Shown one piece after another: positions 52,818-61,765 of a DNA stretch of 64,000 nt. This DNA is from JAAZZY01 sp964612505 (GTDB lineage: Bacteria; Chlamydiota; Chlamydiia; Chlamydiales; JAAZZY01), in NCBI GenBank assembly GCA_964612505.1, contig CAZTEX010000005.1, forward strand, positions 36,749-100,748. The letters are read 5' to 3'. Within the stretch, counting starts at the first letter, position 1. Each line of letters begins with the position of its first letter. The translations under genes and the position numbers were made by a program. The notes beneath the pieces were generated by a model, which had not been told where the DNA came from, did no database searches, and saw nothing but the letters and a program-made list of their open reading frames with translations.

Positions 52818-53923
52818 TTTTCAAATCGATCAAAAAAATAATTCTTATTCTTTTTGAATTCAAATTCGCAATGGTTTTCATAAATTTTCCCTAAATCCGT
52901 GCGCGATGTTCTCACGCGAAATCGCTTTACATTATTTTGAAAATGAAGACACGCCACAGCATTTTTTGAAGCAAATAAAATCATTCTCCGAATGAGTTTT
53001 TTTGTCCACTCTAAATGAAATATCAAATTCCCCTGTTTAACTTTGACCAGTTTACCCGCATGCAATTCTGAAGGGAGATGAGGTAAAATATAAACATCAT
53101 GATCAACTACATCGATAAAAAATTGACGAATGACTTTATAGAGCTCTGACAAGATAAGCCAAGGTGAGACTCTAGAAGAGGTAAGTCTAGGTAAATAAAA
53201 TCCCCAATGTTTGAAATCCTCAAGATAAGGAATCATCATGGGAGCAAAGCTGGATGAAAAGATACTTTTTAAATAAGAAGAGATTTGATCATGCTCTTTT
53301 TTTACCAGCCTCTCATGCAATTGCCCTAGAAAAACAAGGTTTCCCTCTTTTTGTGCTTTAGCAGTGAGAGCCGGACTATATTGCCCCCACAAAAACCATA
53401 AGGGTAAAAACTCTTTAATGTCTTTACGACTAAAAATGCGTTCTATCTCTTGTTTTTTATGATTTCCCAAAGAGAGAATCTCTAAATTTTTAGGAGGATC
53501 TACATCGATATCTTTAAACAAAATCAAAGGTTTTTTCTTAGTAATCTTTCGTCTGATGACATTGATTTTACCAGGCCGCTTTACTTCAAAACTTAAATGC
53601 TCTTCTTGGTAGCGGTCAAGTTTAAGGGTGAAATGCTTGTGTTTAGGATCAAAAGCTAACGTAAATTGGACAAAGCCATCTTCTAGCTGACATTGAACTT
53701 CTATATTATGTTTTAAAAGATCATAAAATGCTGTGAATTTGGTGCAAGCCGTTTTATATTTAAACTTCAAGCTCATAAGCACTTTTTGATCGGCTCTATG
53801 ATCGATAATTTCTATTTTTGAAGGATAAATAATAAAGACAAATTGAAGCAGTGGATAGGGAATAGAAATACCTGGCACGTGAGAAAAAGGTTTGAACTTA
53901 GTCGTTATTTCAATAGGCTTCAC
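52814..53923 (-). CDS. Conserved chlamydial protein of unknown function (glycoside-hydrolase-like C-terminus)
   Basis: A 369-residue protein with no named family recognised. The C-terminal part at about residues 277-318 (VYILPHLPSELHAGKLVKV, then NLIFHLEW) resembles the C-terminal beta-domain of GH65/GH95-type glycosidases. The usual catalytic domain is missing, and the N-terminal 160 residues are beta-rich and basic. The gene overlaps both ligA and mtaB by 4 bp, so it is tightly co-translated and probably not a recent import. It could be a remnant carbohydrate-binding module or another beta-sandwich protein. Confidence 0.7.
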   Translation of the reverse strand: MKPIEITTKFKPFSHVPGISIPYPLLQFVFIIYPSKIEIIDHRADQKVLMSLKFKYKTACTKFTAFYDLLKHNIEVQCQLEDGFVQFTLAFDPKHKHFTLKLDRYQEEHLSFEVKRPGKINVIRRKITKKKPLILFKDIDVDPPKNLEILSLGNHKKQEIERIFSRKDIKEFLPLWFLWGQYSPALTAKAQKEGNLVFLGQLHERLVKKEHDQISSYLKSIFSSSFAPMMIPYLEDFKHWGFYLPRLTSSRVSPWLILSELYKVIRQFFIDVVDHDVYILPHLPSELHAGKLVKVKQGNLIFHLEWTKKLIRRMILFASKNAVACLHFQNNVKRFRVRTSRTDLGKIYENHCEFEFKKNKNYFFDRFEK

Positions 53924-55179
53924 GATACTACCTTTCCTATGAGCCCAATTGGATCATTGCCGATAATTTCCACTTCTAAAATTTGATTAGGTAAATATTG
54001 CTGCTCGGGTAATTGAACTTTAATAAAATGAGGCGTGTGTCCAATAGTAAAAGATTCAGAATCTGAATTCTCTGTCAGTATTGCGTAGCGTTTACCGATA
54101 CATTTTTCTCTCATCTGAAAGCTATATTGCTCGCTTAGCCGTAGTACCTGATTTTTTCTTTCATTCATGATGGAAGGATCAATCTGATCGGGAAAGGAAG
54201 CTGCTTTGGTTCTTTCACGACGACTATAGGGAAACATGTGAACTTTAACAAACTGAACCTCTTTCATCACTTCGAGCGTTTCTTGAAAATCCAACTCTCT
54301 TTCGCCTGGAAAACCCACAATAATATCTGTTGTAAAAGTGAAATCGGGTGAGAGTAAGCGCAATTTGTCGACGGTTTCAAAAAACATTTGCCGAGTATAT
54401 TTTCGGTTCATTCTCTTTAAAATATAATTGGAACCTGATTGCAAGACGATATGCATAGAAGGGCATAATTTTGAGCAATTTTTTAAAGCGCCAATTAAAT
54501 CATCATCTACTTCATCAGGATCTATAGAAGATATTCGAATACGCTCGAGTCCTTCAATTTTGTCTATTTCATGGATCAGTTTAGAGAGGCGAACAGGATT
54601 TTTAGAATCTCCCCCATCAAAATCGCCAATATTAATTCCTGTGAGAACAATTTCTTTACTTCCAGAACGAACTACATTTTGAACTTCTTGAACAATTTGC
54701 TGGATGGTTTTAGATTTGGAACGCCCCCGAACATACGGGATAATACAATAGCTACAAAACGAATTACATCCATCTTGGATTTTGATAAACACACGCGTTT
54801 GACTATCGACTTCATAGAGTCCAAACTCAGGAAAGCTCTCTTCGGGTAATACAATATTTACAAGCTCATCTTTATTTTTATTGGAGATCACAAAATCAGC
54901 TTCCTTGATAGTCATGAGCTGATCTTTTTTTTGCTCAACCATACAACCTGTGACAGCAATTTTAGCATTGGGATGTGCTTTTCTTAATTTTCTGATCTGA
55001 TTGCGACTATGACTATCTGCTGATTGAGTCACGGTGCAAGTATTGACAATACATAGATCGGCTTCTTGCCCATCTAATGCTTCCACATAGCCTGCGGCTT
55101 TAAGCTGATTCTGATAAGCCAAAGATTCATATTGATTTGTGCGGCAACCCAGCGTTGCTATTTTATACTTTTTATTCAT
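53920..55179 (-). CDS. mtaB: tRNA (N6-L-threonylcarbamoyladenosine-37-C2) methylthiotransferase, MtaB type
   Basis: A radical-SAM methylthiotransferase. The N-terminal domain has TLGCRTNQYESLA and VNTCTVTQSADSHSRNQIR with the UPF0004 Cys residues. The radical-SAM motif CNSFCSYCIIPYVRGRSKS is at mid-length, and a TRAM-like end follows. The MtaB subtype is suggested by the short TRAM and the GCRTNQ start; MiaB or RimO would differ. It overlaps the genes on both sides by 4 bp. Confidence 0.88.
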   Translation of the reverse strand: MNKKYKIATLGCRTNQYESLAYQNQLKAAGYVEALDGQEADLCIVNTCTVTQSADSHSRNQIRKLRKAHPNAKIAVTGCMVEQKKDQLMTIKEADFVISNKNKDELVNIVLPEESFPEFGLYEVDSQTRVFIKIQDGCNSFCSYCIIPYVRGRSKSKTIQQIVQEVQNVVRSGSKEIVLTGINIGDFDGGDSKNPVRLSKLIHEIDKIEGLERIRISSIDPDEVDDDLIGALKNCSKLCPSMHIVLQSGSNYILKRMNRKYTRQMFFETVDKLRLLSPDFTFTTDIIVGFPGERELDFQETLEVMKEVQFVKVHMFPYSRRERTKAASFPDQIDPSIMNERKNQVLRLSEQYSFQMREKCIGKRYAILTENSDSESFTIGHTPHFIKVQLPEQQYLPNQILEVEIIGNDPIGLIGKVVS

Positions 55180-56111
55180 GCAAGCTCTGCTAAAAGGATT
55201 TCTTTGGGAACTTCAAAATGAACATCTTCAATAATGTGTTGAACCTCTTCTACAGCTAGGACTCCATATTGCTTGAGCCTTTCAATACAACTTTGCACAA
55301 TTTCATCAGGGGTTGAAGCTCCTGCGCTCATTCCAATTGTTTGAACACCTTCTAACCATTTTGGATTAATCTCACTTGCGTGATTAATCAAATAAGAAGG
55401 GACATTTCTATTGGTTCCTATTTCTTTTAAACGATTGGAGTTAGAACTTTTCACATCTCCTACCACCAAAATTAAATCTGCTTTTTCAACGATGACTTTT
55501 AATGCTTCTTGCCGGTTTGTTGTTGCAAAGCAAATAGAAGAGCTAGGCAAAGTCTCAGCTTGAGGATACTTTGCTTTTAAGGCTTTGAGAATCCCTTCCA
55601 CTTCGTCCATGCTTAAGGTTGTTTGCATTAAATAAAAGATCTTGGTCTCTTTTGAAAAACTTAACCCCTCCACGTCTTTAATAGATTCGACCACAGTTGT
55701 CACCTCAGGAGATTCACCATAAGTTCCAATAATCTCCACATGATTTTTATGACCAATTAAGATAATTTGATAGCCTTTACTAGCGAAGCGCTTTGAAGCA
55801 GAGTGTAGCTTGGTCACTAAAGGACAGGTAGCATCGATTTCAATAAGATCTCTATTTTGCGCAAGCTCTCTGACCACAGGAGAAACTCCATGGGCAGAAT
55901 AAATAAGCTTTGCTCCCACAGGAACATCATCCAAATCCTCTATAAAAACGGCTCCTAAATCCCTCAATCGATCGACCACATGGCGATTGTGAACAATCTC
56001 ATGTTTGACATAAATAGGAGCGCCCCAAATTTTTAAAGCTCTCTCTACAATCTCAATCGCTCTCTCTACACCCGCGCAAAAACCCCTAGGACTAGATAGC
56101 AAAAGTTTCAT
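55176..56111 (-). CDS. ispH: 4-hydroxy-3-methylbut-2-enyl diphosphate reductase
   Basis: Last enzyme of the MEP isoprenoid pathway, an iron-sulfur reductase (LytB). Residues starting MKLLLSSPRGFCAGVERAIE are the conserved opening, so I choose the ATG at 56111 rather than 56141. HEIVHNRHVVDRL, IYSAHGVSP, DATCPLVTKLH and later STPDEIVQ are all present, including the three cluster cysteines (in RGFCAGV, DATCPLV and SSICFAT). It leads the ispH-mtaB-unknown-ligA run. Confidence 0.96.
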   Translation of the reverse strand: MKLLLSSPRGFCAGVERAIEIVERALKIWGAPIYVKHEIVHNRHVVDRLRDLGAVFIEDLDDVPVGAKLIYSAHGVSPVVRELAQNRDLIEIDATCPLVTKLHSASKRFASKGYQIILIGHKNHVEIIGTYGESPEVTTVVESIKDVEGLSFSKETKIFYLMQTTLSMDEVEGILKALKAKYPQAETLPSSSICFATTNRQEALKVIVEKADLILVVGDVKSSNSNRLKEIGTNRNVPSYLINHASEINPKWLEGVQTIGMSAGASTPDEIVQSCIERLKQYGVLAVEEVQHIIEDVHFEVPKEILLAELA

Positions 56112-56360
56112 TTCATATCTCTTGTTTTGAAGAAAGCGCATTTTAACAGCCTGAAAAATTCGTTGCCAGTAAAAAGGGTTTCTTAAGAGCCCTTAATAAA
56201 TTTAATTTGCCGTAAGCTTTGAATGCCCTTTTAAGTTTTTTTACAGGACAGAGCTGGCCCAAACGAGTCTAAGGAGTCTATTCATTAAAAATTTTAATAT
56301 TATCTTAATAAAAATACACTACTATTGTGCCACTAACAATCTTATAATCAGGAGCAAAAG

Positions 56361-56807
56361 ATGTCATTACTTATTAATAGTTCAAGTTTTAAATTAACAG
56401 ATCCGTCAGCTGTATTCCCTGTTTCCATCCATGGAGATGGCGCTCAATTTCCTGTAAACGGTGTACGTATCACAGAGCAAGGCAAAGCAGAGCAAGAATT
56501 GAATGGCCGGGTTGCTGCAGCTATCGCAACGGTTCTCCCTAATTCTTCCATCAAAGTCAATATTCATATGCCAGATAGTTTCACTTATGTAGCAGATGAT
56601 AAAACGTGTCGCGTCCCTTTCAAAATTGGTGGGGTGAACTCTGGAGAAATTTATGGATCCATGCAAACATCGGTTGGTGCTTTTGGCACGAGACGCACAT
56701 TCCCAGTTTGGAGAACCTTTTTTAATACAACAGCCCCTAGTCAAGAAGGAATTTACCAGATGACTCTTGGAGGAAAAGCAGTAGGTTTTTTAAAAGTTCA
56801 AAAATAA
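56361..56807 (+). CDS. Small chlamydial protein of unknown function, paralogue of 32085
   Basis: A 148-residue protein without signal peptide. The segment GSMQTSVGAFGTRRTFPVW and TTAPSQEGIYQMTLGG (residues 99-138) match the gene at 32085 closely; the rest is more diverged but similar in size and beta-character. CAGGAGC precedes the ATG, and a bidirectional terminator follows, so it is again a stand-alone unit. No function is known; the family looks confined to relatives of this organism, but this needs a search. Confidence 0.7.
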   Translation: MSLLINSSSFKLTDPSAVFPVSIHGDGAQFPVNGVRITEQGKAEQELNGRVAAAIATVLPNSSIKVNIHMPDSFTYVADDKTCRVPFKIGGVNSGEIYGSMQTSVGAFGTRRTFPVWRTFFNTTAPSQEGIYQMTLGGKAVGFLKVQK

Positions 56808-56831
56808 AGTAATCGTTCCAAAAGGAACTCA

Positions 56832-56859
56832 AAAAGAGAGGTTTTAAAACCTCTCTTTT
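56832..56859. terminator. Bidirectional terminator between 56361 and the kinase gene
   Basis: A perfect palindrome of 14-bp arms (AAAAGAGAGGTTTT with AAAACCTCTCTTTT), with A- and T-runs on both sides. It serves the plus-strand small gene and the convergent kinase gene. Confidence 0.8.
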
Positions 56860-56875
56860 CTATTTTAAACCAGGG

Positions 56876-58852
56876 TTATTCAGCATCGGCTGCACAGCGA
56901 AATCCATAGGTGCGATTTTCGCAACCCGGATTATTGCGATGGCGGTGAGAGCAACGTAAATCTTCTTTTAAGCTTTTCCAACATCCGCCACGCAAAACGC
57001 GGTAAACCCCTTGAAGGGGCCCGCTAGGCTGATTAGGTTCTTGCATCGAAGCTTCATAGTAATTATAACCATACCAGTCTTGACACCATTCATAAACATT
57101 GCCAGCCATATCATAAATGCCCACAGGATTGGGTGGATAACTCATGACAAGCGTCGTATCTGAACTAAAGAAGTTAGCTTGATGCTTTTCAATCTCATTC
57201 CCTGTTGGATAATTATGATGATCTTCTCCTGCTTTAGCAGCGACTTCCCATTCTGCTTCTGTAGGCAATCTTTTTCCTATCCACTTTGCATAAGCGACAG
57301 CTCCATACCAGCTAACTCCAACAACAGGATGTTTAGCATAGCCTGACTCGATGCTTAGCTGCCCTCCACTTCGCTTAATGCGAGATTCTTTTAAGCGAAT
57401 AATATCATTATTCTGAGCATCTTTTTCTCCGCCCATGGCTTCTAAAAAGCGGACAAATTGCTCGTTGGTTACCGGGTGAATATCAATAGCAAAACTTTTT
57501 AAATGGACTATATGTTGAGGCATCTCATCGCGATTACCATCTTTACTTCCGCGCAAGAAGGATCCTTCTTTAATGGCAACCATTTCACTCAAGATAGGTT
57601 CCACATTTCTTGCGGTAAGCTCTTTTTTAGGTTGATAGTGAGTTACTCTCGTTTCTATATTGAAAATGGCACCTGGGTTAGGATCATAAGCAGGTCTTTT
57701 GATTTCGCCTTGCTGCAAGACAGGCTTTGGAGCCTCCTCCTCTATCACCGGAGTTAAAATGGCTGTCGCTTCTACAGGAGCTGCTGTTGTGACATCTTTA
57801 AATACCGGTTTCATGATGGACGCGCTCACAACGGCGGCCTTTTGTACAGCCTCCTCACAAGCCTGCGTTTCGGGTTCTGATTTATGAAGTTTTTTCTCTT
57901 CAATATGCTGCATGCTTTGCACTAAGGAGAGATTTGTTTTCTTTGCATCTAAAAACTCATTCATAGCAAAGACAAGTGATTCTGGACGCTTTGCTGGATC
58001 TGCCTGCAAGCATTTTGAAACTAATAAATCCCAGTTTTTTCGATAATGAGGCACTAAGTAACCAGGCATATCAAAGATACCTTCTGGAAACTGTTTAGTT
58101 ATTGCATAATAAACTAAAATACCAAAAGCATAGGTGTCTACTCGATTTTGCCCATTTAATGAATCTGTTAACTTCTTTTGTTCAGGAGCTAAAAAAGCAT
58201 AGTTTTGTAAGAAGGTATTATGGACTCTTTGTAATTTGTCGACTTCCAATTCTGTACTAGAATAGCTCTCGGATGTTTTGCCCATTTCCAAAGAACGCAT
58301 TAAACTATGATAAATACGACTCAGGACTGTTCCCATGCCAATAATTCTAGAAAGGCCAAAATCGGCTATGTAAAGCCCAGGCCTTCCCTGCTCATTACGA
58401 CCCACTAAAATATTATTCAACTTAAGTCCACGATGAATCATGGCTTTGCCACCCGGCCTTGAATGAGCATAGTCTAAAGCTTTTGCAATTTGCATCATCC
58501 AGTCTATCAAATCTTCTTCGGGGAGGGCATTTTTTTGCTCTGCCATATATTGAGCAAAGTTGGTCGTTTCTCCCAAATCATCGACAATGCAATCCATTAC
58601 TAAAAAATAACACCCCTCTGCATAAGAGATATTATGAATGCGAATAATGTGCTCGTGCTCTAAAGCCGCAATTCTTCCGACTTCTTCTTCAAAGCGAGTA
58701 ATGAAGTGTTTGTTTTGAGCCAGCTCTTCAGGCAAAATTTTTATGGCGTATTGCCTTTTCATAAAGCGATGCTCAGCCAAATAGACATTACCTAGCGATC
58801 CCTGGCCAATTTGTTTAAGTATGGTGTAATCACCCAGTTTCCGATCTGACAT
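56876..58852 (-). CDS. pkn1: Pkn1-type Ser/Thr kinase-like protein with FGE-sulfatase domain
   Basis: A 658-residue protein. The kinase-like domain (1-310) has GQGSLG (P-loop), VAIKIL-type YAIKIL with Lys38, Glu57, and DFG at 164-166. The catalytic loop reads HRGLKLNN instead of HRDLKPEN: Asp142 is Gly (codon GGA verified at 58427-58429). Residues about 430-658 are an FGE/sulfatase-modifying-factor fold (KEGSFLRGS, HPVTNEQFVRFLEAMGG, GYAKHPVVGVSWYGAVAYAKW, LPTEAEWEVAAKAG, WCQDWYGYNYYEASM, RVLRGGCWKS). The combination matches Chlamydia Pkn1. In Chlamydia pkn1 lies next to ligA; here they are also close. Kinase activity is doubtful if the Gly is not compensated. Confidence 0.88.
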   Translation of the reverse strand: MSDRKLGDYTILKQIGQGSLGNVYLAEHRFMKRQYAIKILPEELAQNKHFITRFEEEVGRIAALEHEHIIRIHNISYAEGCYFLVMDCIVDDLGETTNFAQYMAEQKNALPEEDLIDWMMQIAKALDYAHSRPGGKAMIHRGLKLNNILVGRNEQGRPGLYIADFGLSRIIGMGTVLSRIYHSLMRSLEMGKTSESYSSTELEVDKLQRVHNTFLQNYAFLAPEQKKLTDSLNGQNRVDTYAFGILVYYAITKQFPEGIFDMPGYLVPHYRKNWDLLVSKCLQADPAKRPESLVFAMNEFLDAKKTNLSLVQSMQHIEEKKLHKSEPETQACEEAVQKAAVVSASIMKPVFKDVTTAAPVEATAILTPVIEEEAPKPVLQQGEIKRPAYDPNPGAIFNIETRVTHYQPKKELTARNVEPILSEMVAIKEGSFLRGSKDGNRDEMPQHIVHLKSFAIDIHPVTNEQFVRFLEAMGGEKDAQNNDIIRLKESRIKRSGGQLSIESGYAKHPVVGVSWYGAVAYAKWIGKRLPTEAEWEVAAKAGEDHHNYPTGNEIEKHQANFFSSDTTLVMSYPPNPVGIYDMAGNVYEWCQDWYGYNYYEASMQEPNQPSGPLQGVYRVLRGGCWKSLKEDLRCSHRHRNNPGCENRTYGFRCAADAE

Positions 58853-59390
58853 AAAGCTCCTTCGATTTAACCAATCTTTTTCTGATTTTCACTTTTCATA
58901 ATCTATTACTTAAAATAAATCAACAAATGCGCCATCTTAAAGATCTTGTGATTTATATTCAATTTTTCTAAGACTTTTCAATTTAGAAAATTCAACTTAC
59001 AAAATGCAAGTTATCAACAACCACCAGTTAATGAAATATCCTTATTAATCAGACCAAACCACAAACCATATTCTTCATTTTTAAAAATTTTTCTATACAT
59101 AAAATAGCGTACCCCTTTTCTAGCATTTACTTGGGCTTGTATTTTTAATTTTTTTTATATGTTTAAAGTTTTTTTAAACCAATGATTGCCCTTAAAAATG
59201 CTAAAAAAAACTTTCTACCCCCCTTTCAACCCATTTTAAAGAAATTCCTCCTTTTTAGGAGGGAAAAGCCTATAAAAATTATTTTATAAAAAAGTGTTGA
59301 CTTATTACTTTATATGCTTGGTTTAATTCAATTTATTAGGTATACTTTGCTTTAACCAGCTTGTTTTTTATTAAAATTAAAGATTACATT
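58853..59390. other. 538-bp non-coding gap between the kinase and yidC
   Basis: No convincing gene or RNA was found. It is very AT-rich with a few runs: a pair TCCTCC/GGAGG around TTTTTA at about 59246-59263, and one DnaA-box-like TTATCAACA near 59010 (one mismatch from TTATCCACA). A single box does not make an origin. The minus-strand kinase promoter and the yidC promoter must both be here. Confidence 0.5.
59318..59346 (+). promoter_or_regulatory. Possible yidC promoter
   Basis: TTGGTT (59318-59323) and TATACT (59341-59346) are separated by 17 bases, with the ATG of yidC 45 bases later. The -35 is imperfect and the -10 good. Confidence 0.5.
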
Positions 59391-61748
59391 ATGCAAAAAC
59401 GTTCATTAGTTTTTTTATTCATCCTCTCAATATCTCTCTTAGTTACTCAATTTTTCTTTAAGCCAAAAGTTTCAGAGAGCAATAAAAAGCCCACCGAACT
59501 TGTCGCTTCCAAAACGACATTGGAAAACCGTGTAGCTGTACAAGCAGGACTTCCTCTTGTAGATCTTTATAAAGACGAGGGTGCAAAAACATTCTTAACA
59601 TCGGGTCTTTTATTTGATGGCGCCATTTTAACACTCCAGTGGGATGAGCAACTTCCTGAAGAAATATACTATAAAAAAAGTCTCTCTAGCTTCCCTTTGG
59701 AAAAAGCATCTTTAGTTCAAGCTAGTCAATCAGCAGCAGAACCCGTCATCTATCAATCCGCTGCTCACGAAGGAAAGCTTTTAGCTGCAGATCTTCCAAG
59801 TAAAGGCTCTATTGAACTTCAGTTAATACAACCTAAAGCTTATAAAAATAACCCGACTATTTATAGCAGTTTCTATGCCCATGATAGTTCTAGTTCCATG
59901 GGAGTCATGAGCGGAAACGCTATTGCCGTAGCTTCGACACTCGATGGATATGAGCCTGTAGCCATTTACATTGGCAGTGAAGGAAAGCTTGTCCCGTTAA
60001 AAGATTTCTCCTACCTTAGCTCGACAATCCAAACACACCGCGCTCAATATCCCAACAATGCTCAAAATGAGAAATTTTATACTTTAGAAAACCAATATCA
60101 GCAGCTCGTTTTTTCAAATATTGGCGGAGCAATGGCTGAAATTAACCTACCAGAACATAACGAAAATAATACTAAAAGCTTAGTACTAGCGACTCCTCAT
60201 GATAAGAAATTGAGTGATAATACTTCCAAACACGCCTACTTTCCTGCCCACCCATCTTCTAGCGCTGAATCCAAAGATAAAGAGGGTCAACAAGGTGGTT
60301 ATTATCCTTTAATTCGACGCTCTTTAGATACGAACATCAGCAATCCTCGCTATTATGCCTTTAACTTAGTTTCAAACTATCCAGGTCTTTCAGAACAAGT
60401 TTACCAGCTGAAGCACCACTCTAAAGACAAAATTGTTTTTGAACTTAATCAAAGTTTTCGCAAAATTACTAAAACGTTCACTTTAGACTCCCGGTCTCCT
60501 TATGGCTTTCATGTGGATATTGCCGTTGATGGTGATCGCAGCAATCTATGGGTGACTACAGGAGTTCCAGAAACAGAAGCAAGCTCTAATCAGCAGCAGC
60601 CTATTTTGAAGTATCGTTATGCAAAAAATGCAAAGTTTGACATTGCTAAACAAAGCCTACCAAAAGCCACGGCCGAAAATACAACGATCTCTCCTGATTG
60701 GATTTCAAACTCTAATGGTTTTTTTACCATTCTAGTCGATCCACAAACAACATTAAGTCCAGGTTATAAAGTCAACAAAGTGACTAATAATTTAGGATCA
60801 AGAGTAGATGCTGCCGAATCTAAATCTAAAAAAACACCTGGCTATGAATTTTTGCTCCCTCTTGCGCAAGACTCTTCACAGACTGAATTCAAAGTATTTG
60901 CAGGTCCTTTAGAAAGCGAAGTTTTAAAGCAAGCTCAGGGAGAGAACTCTTCTTCCAACTACCAGGGCGCTCAATCCTATCATGGGTTCTTATCTTTCAT
61001 TTCTGAGCCCTGTGCAAAAGTACTCTTTATTTTGATGAATGCCATTTACAAGATCACCCATTCATGGGGGTTTTCCATTATCCTGTTAACGGTGCTTATT
61101 CGCGTTCTACTTTACCCACTTAATAGCTGGTCAATTAGAGCTATGAGAAAGACTCAAGAAATTGCACCTGAGATTAACGCCATTCAAAAGAAATATAAAA
61201 AGAATCCTAAGCAAGGCCAAATGGAAATCATGGCGTTATACCGAAAGCGCAAAGTAAATCCATTGACGGGTTGTTTACCTATGATCATCCAAATGCCATT
61301 CTTAATAGGAATGTTCAACCTACTGCGTTCGGCTTTCGTTCTTAGAGGTGTTCCTTTTATTAAAGGTTGGATCCCAAACCTGACTGCTCCAGATGTTCTG
61401 TTTAGTTGGTCATACTCTATCCCTCTGATCGGTACAGAATTTCACCTATTGCCACTACTATCTGGGATTATGATTTGGATTCAACAAAAAATGTCAAATG
61501 TAGGTCCTACAGACAAATCCTTAATGACAGACCAACAAAAGCAACAAAAGTTAATGGCTAACCTCATGGTCGTGTTCATTACCTTTATCTGCTACAACAT
61601 GCCATCAGGATTAAACTTATATTGGATTTCAGCTTCATTGCTCGGTATCCTCCAACAGTGGATAACGAATCGTCTTCTTGATAAAAAGAAAAATAAGCCT
61701 ACTATTTTAGTAAATAAAGAAACGGCTCTTAAAGAAAAACAAGTCTAA
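59391..61748 (+). CDS. yidC: Membrane protein insertase YidC
   Basis: Insertase for inner-membrane proteins. A TTG at 59361 would extend the frame, but the ATG at 59391 (MQKRSLVFLFILS) is the normal start. It has an N-terminal membrane anchor, a large periplasmic domain (to about residue 535) and the 60KD_IMP/OxaA core of five helices. GFSIILLTVLIRVLLYPLN begins this core. The 785-residue length is close to the chlamydial protein. The gene precedes dnaA by 17 bp, the same pair order as in Chlamydia (CT251-CT250 as I recall). No defect was seen. Confidence 0.96.
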   Translation: MQKRSLVFLFILSISLLVTQFFFKPKVSESNKKPTELVASKTTLENRVAVQAGLPLVDLYKDEGAKTFLTSGLLFDGAILTLQWDEQLPEEIYYKKSLSSFPLEKASLVQASQSAAEPVIYQSAAHEGKLLAADLPSKGSIELQLIQPKAYKNNPTIYSSFYAHDSSSSMGVMSGNAIAVASTLDGYEPVAIYIGSEGKLVPLKDFSYLSSTIQTHRAQYPNNAQNEKFYTLENQYQQLVFSNIGGAMAEINLPEHNENNTKSLVLATPHDKKLSDNTSKHAYFPAHPSSSAESKDKEGQQGGYYPLIRRSLDTNISNPRYYAFNLVSNYPGLSEQVYQLKHHSKDKIVFELNQSFRKITKTFTLDSRSPYGFHVDIAVDGDRSNLWVTTGVPETEASSNQQQPILKYRYAKNAKFDIAKQSLPKATAENTTISPDWISNSNGFFTILVDPQTTLSPGYKVNKVTNNLGSRVDAAESKSKKTPGYEFLLPLAQDSSQTEFKVFAGPLESEVLKQAQGENSSSNYQGAQSYHGFLSFISEPCAKVLFILMNAIYKITHSWGFSIILLTVLIRVLLYPLNSWSIRAMRKTQEIAPEINAIQKKYKKNPKQGQMEIMALYRKRKVNPLTGCLPMIIQMPFLIGMFNLLRSAFVLRGVPFIKGWIPNLTAPDVLFSWSYSIPLIGTEFHLLPLLSGIMIWIQQKMSNVGPTDKSLMTDQQKQQKLMANLMVVFITFICYNMPSGLNLYWISASLLGILQQWITNRLLDKKKNKPTILVNKETALKEKQV

Positions 61749-61765
61749 TCGCGAATTAAAATGAC

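Noticed and set aside
58853..59390. Possible replication origin next to yidC-dnaA
   Set aside because: Only one approximate DnaA box was found in 538 bp; a real origin needs a cluster. dnaA next to yidC is a normal chlamydial order and does not itself mark an origin.
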